64,000 nucleotides of DNA, from contig NZ_PISM01000018.1 in assembly GCF_002929225.1 (NCBI RefSeq), positions 186,001 through 250,000 of the forward strand, in the 5' to 3' direction. The stretch comes from Stutzerimonas kunmingensis. Lineage in GTDB: Bacteria; Pseudomonadota; Gammaproteobacteria; Pseudomonadales; Pseudomonadaceae. The notes under the pieces are model-generated. The model saw only the letters and a list, made by a program, of their open reading frames with translations. It had not been told where the DNA came from and did no database searches. How positions within the stretch are numbered: position 1 is the first letter of the stretch; the number at the start of each line of letters is the position of its first letter. The position numbers and the translations under genes were made by a program. This document shows positions 61,658 through 64,000 of the stretch, piece after piece.

Positions 61658-64000
61658 AAATCCTCGCCATCCGTCTGAAGAACCTGGCCTCCTTGGCCGG
61701 CGAACAGATCATCGATTTCACCGCCGAACCCCTGGCCAGCGCTGGCCTGTTCGCCATCACCGGGCCTACAGGTGCGGGCAAGAGCACCATCCTCGACGCC
61801 CTGTGCCTGGCGCTATTTGGCAGCACGCCGCGGCTCGACAGCGTTTCGCCGCTGAACAAGGTCCCCGACGTGGAGGCCGAAATCGGCGGCGGCGATGAGC
61901 GCAACCTGCTGCGCCGAGGCTGTGGCGCAGGTTACGCCGAGGTGGATTTCGTCGGCGTCGACGGCCACCGCTACCGCGCGCGCTGGGAGGTCAGGCGTGC
62001 CAAAGAGAAGATCGACGGCAAACTGCAGGCCAGCAGCCAGAGCCTCACCGATCTCGACAGCGGCACGCTCCTGGCCAGCGGTAAAAAGCGCGAGTTCAAG
62101 GAACTGCTGGAAGCGCGCCTGGGGCTGACCCTGGCCCAGTTCACCCGCGCCGTGCTGCTGGCGCAGAGCGAGTTTTCCGCCTTCCTCAAGGCCGACGACA
62201 ACGAGCGTGGCACCCTGCTGGAAAAGCTCACCGATACCGGCCTCTACAGTCGCCTCGGCCAGGCCTCGTTCGAGGCCGCCAAGCAGGCGAAGGAGAGCCT
62301 GACTCGCTTGGAACAGCAGGCCGGCGGCCTGCAACCAATGGAGCCCGAGCAGCGTGAAGTACTGGAGCGCGAACATCAGGCCCAGCTCGAAGAATTGAGA
62401 AAGCTGCAACAGCAGCTCAAGGAGCTGGAAGCCCAGCGGCAATGGCTCAGCGAACTGCAGCGCCTGGAAAACGAGCGCGAAGCAGCGCGCCAGCAGCTGC
62501 AGGACGCCGAAGACGAGCGCGAGAGCCTGACCGAGGCCCGCCGTATTCTCGACCTGTTCGAACGGCTCGCACCGCAGCGCCACCGCTTTCTGCGCCAGCA
62601 GGAACTCGAACCGCTGCTGGGCAAGGCCGCCGACAGCCTCGCTCGCCTGCAGCACGAGGCACAAAGCCTGCAGCAACGTCTCGACACCTTGCAGAGCGAG
62701 TGCGAAGCGGCCGGCAACGACCTGCGTGCGGCCGAACAGGCGCGCCAGGACGCCGAGCCGCGGCTCGTCCAGGCGCGCCGTGAAGAAGAACGCCTACAGC
62801 ATCTGAACGCCGACCTCGCCTCGATCCGCGAAGAAAGCGTCCAGGCCGATGCTGCGGCGAGCACCGGCGAGGCAACGCTCAAGCAGCTCGCCGAGCAGCA
62901 ACAGCGCGCCGCCGAACAGCTAGCAGCGCTGACGCAGCAACTCGAGACGAGCGCAGCGCTGCAACCGCTCTGTGCAGCCTGGGGCGGTTACCGTCCGCGT
63001 CTGCAACAGGCCGTCCAGCTGGCGGCACGGCTGCAGCAAGGTCAAGGCGAACTCCCGGCACTGGAAGCGCAGGCCAAGGCTGCCGAAACCCGGCAAAGCC
63101 AGGCGCGCGAGGCGCTGGACAATCTGCAACGCGAGCGCGACAGCGAACTAGGGCTGGCCGAACAGCTGGCCGGTCTGCATCGACAGCTCGACGAATGGCG
63201 CCAGGCCGAGCGCGAAACCGAGGCCCTGCGCGAACTCTGGGCGCAGCAGCTCACGCTCACCGCCAGCCAGCGCGAACTGAGCGACGCCCACATCCGCCAG
63301 CAGGCCGAGCTGGACAGCCTGGTACCGCAGGGCAAACAGCTTCGCAGTGACCGTGATGCTGCCGAGCAGGCGCTCAAGGTCACCCTCGCCCTGCTCGAAC
63401 GCCAACGCCTGGCACGCAGCGAGAATGTCGAAGCGCTGCGTGCGGCGCTCGTCCCCGGCGAGCCCTGCCCGGTCTGCGGCAGCGACGAGCATCCCTGGCA
63501 GCAGACCGATGCGCTGGTCGCCAGCCTCGACCGACACGACGACAGCGAGGCCGAGCGCGCTCGCCAGTCGCTGCAGGAACAGGACCAGCGTCTGCAGGAA
63601 CTGCGCGATCGCCATGTTGCGCTCAGCACGCAGTTGCGCCAGACGCAACAACGCCAGGGCGAAGTCGAGGCGCAGCTGCAGGCCCTGGCACCGCGCCTGC
63701 TCGCCCTGCCCGCACACTCGCGATTGCTTGAGCAGCCGGAAGCCGAGCGTTCGCAATGGCTGGAAGCGCAGCTGACGACACTCAAAGACCAGATCGCCAA
63801 CACCAGCCAGCGTCAGCAGCAGTTACTCGCCCTGCAACAGCGCAGCGAAACCCTGCAGCAGGCCTGGCAGGCCGCGCGCGAAGCCTGTGTCGAGACGACC
63901 CAGCAACTCGCCCGCCAGCGCGATGCCCTGGCCCACGACAGCCAACAGCTTGATGAGGAACTGCAGGCGTTTGCCGAGCTGTTGCCCGCCGACCAGCTGC
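61654..64000 (+). CDS. sbcC: Exonuclease subunit SbcC, 3' end outside window
   Basis: About 782 codons are present and the frame is open to the window edge. The N-terminal Walker A motif is GPTGAGKST, in MKILAIRLKNLASLAGEQ...; AQSEFSAFLKA follows. Long Gln/Glu/Leu-rich coiled coil runs from about residue 220. The zinc hook CPVCG (in PGEPCPVCGSDEHPW) lies near residue 605, after which the returning coiled coil begins. The C-terminal ATPase half is cut off. Confidence 0.95.
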   Translation, partial: MKILAIRLKNLASLAGEQIIDFTAEPLASAGLFAITGPTGAGKSTILDALCLALFGSTPRLDSVSPLNKVPDVEAEIGGGDERNLLRRGCGAGYAEVDFVGVDGHRYRARWEVRRAKEKIDGKLQASSQSLTDLDSGTLLASGKKREFKELLEARLGLTLAQFTRAVLLAQSEFSAFLKADDNERGTLLEKLTDTGLYSRLGQASFEAAKQAKESLTRLEQQAGGLQPMEPEQREVLEREHQAQLEELRKLQQQLKELEAQRQWLSELQRLENEREAARQQLQDAEDERESLTEARRILDLFERLAPQRHRFLRQQELEPLLGKAADSLARLQHEAQSLQQRLDTLQSECEAAGNDLRAAEQARQDAEPRLVQARREEERLQHLNADLASIREESVQADAAASTGEATLKQLAEQQQRAAEQLAALTQQLETSAALQPLCAAWGGYRPRLQQAVQLAARLQQGQGELPALEAQAKAAETRQSQAREALDNLQRERDSELGLAEQLAGLHRQLDEWRQAERETEALRELWAQQLTLTASQRELSDAHIRQQAELDSLVPQGKQLRSDRDAAEQALKVTLALLERQRLARSENVEALRAALVPGEPCPVCGSDEHPWQQTDALVASLDRHDDSEAERARQSLQEQDQRLQELRDRHVALSTQLRQTQQRQGEVEAQLQALAPRLLALPAHSRLLEQPEAERSQWLEAQLTTLKDQIANTSQRQQQLLALQQRSETLQQAWQAAREACVETTQQLARQRDALAHDSQQLDEELQAFAELLPADQL

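Noticed and set aside
1..64000. CRISPR array, tRNA, rRNA, prophage or insertion sequence
   Set aside because: No regularly spaced direct repeats, no cloverleaf or rRNA sequence, and no transposase, integrase or structural phage protein was seen in any frame examined.

Overview
The window looks like chromosome from a Pseudomonas of the stutzeri (Stutzerimonas) type. It is GC-rich, with Pseudomonas-style REP palindromes, AANAANAA (Hfq/Crc-type) leader motifs, a BqsRS/CarSR-type two-component operon and a PctA-like chemoreceptor. I saw no rRNA, tRNA, CRISPR array, insertion sequence or phage gene.

Layout. 1-2.1 kb: the 3' part of a sensor kinase and a cytochrome b561 behind a tandem response-regulator box. 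2.1-5.1 kb: molybdenum-cofactor genes (moeA, moaB, moaA). 5.4-10.4 kb: a tetrathionate reductase operon (ttrB-ttrC-ttrA), without ttrSR, behind a textbook class II Anr/FNR promoter. 10.7-11.1 kb: a frameshifted relic of a secreted PilJ-N protein behind a second Anr box. 11.2-27.7 kb: mostly housekeeping and single genes (DUF4345, DUF411, YpfJ, HAD, TesB, GNAT, HDAC-like, flavoprotein, AdhP, AraC/LysE pair, RhlE, CPA2 antiporter, EAL protein, DJ-1/PfpI, amino-acid chemoreceptor).

27.9-45.6 kb is a large amino-acid and ketone-body catabolic block. On the minus strand are iorAB, a Leu/Phe/Val dehydrogenase, a sodium symporter, hpd-hmgA-fahA-maiA and a second sodium symporter, with a divergent Lrp-type regulator. 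On the plus strand are an AtoE transporter, a GntP permease and 3-hydroxybutyrate dehydrogenase behind a sigma-54 promoter with two palindromic activator sites. Most leaders in this block carry an AANAANAA motif by the ribosome binding site, so the block is probably one catabolite-repressed Hfq/Crc regulon.

45.7-48.2 kb: an overlapping pair of archaeal-like nucleotide phosphorylase and PRPP synthetase. 48.4-52.6 kb: a Nei-like glycosylase, then a rearrangement junction near 50.19 kb. There a second AtoE gene has lost its first ~130 codons and lies head to head with a muconolactone-isomerase-like gene that has lost its start; a YCII/cyclase/SDR operon of unknown pathway follows. 52.7-58.1 kb: an RluA-type pseudouridine synthase, PepSY, DUF899 and CusF-like proteins, then a PepSY-PepSY-regulator-kinase operon that fits BqsRS, including the RExxE sensor motif and a TTCAG-N6-TTAAG box. 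58.1-64 kb: two small genes, a WYL-type regulator, an 0.8 kb REP-bounded long inverted repeat without genes, then sbcD and the 5' part of sbcC.
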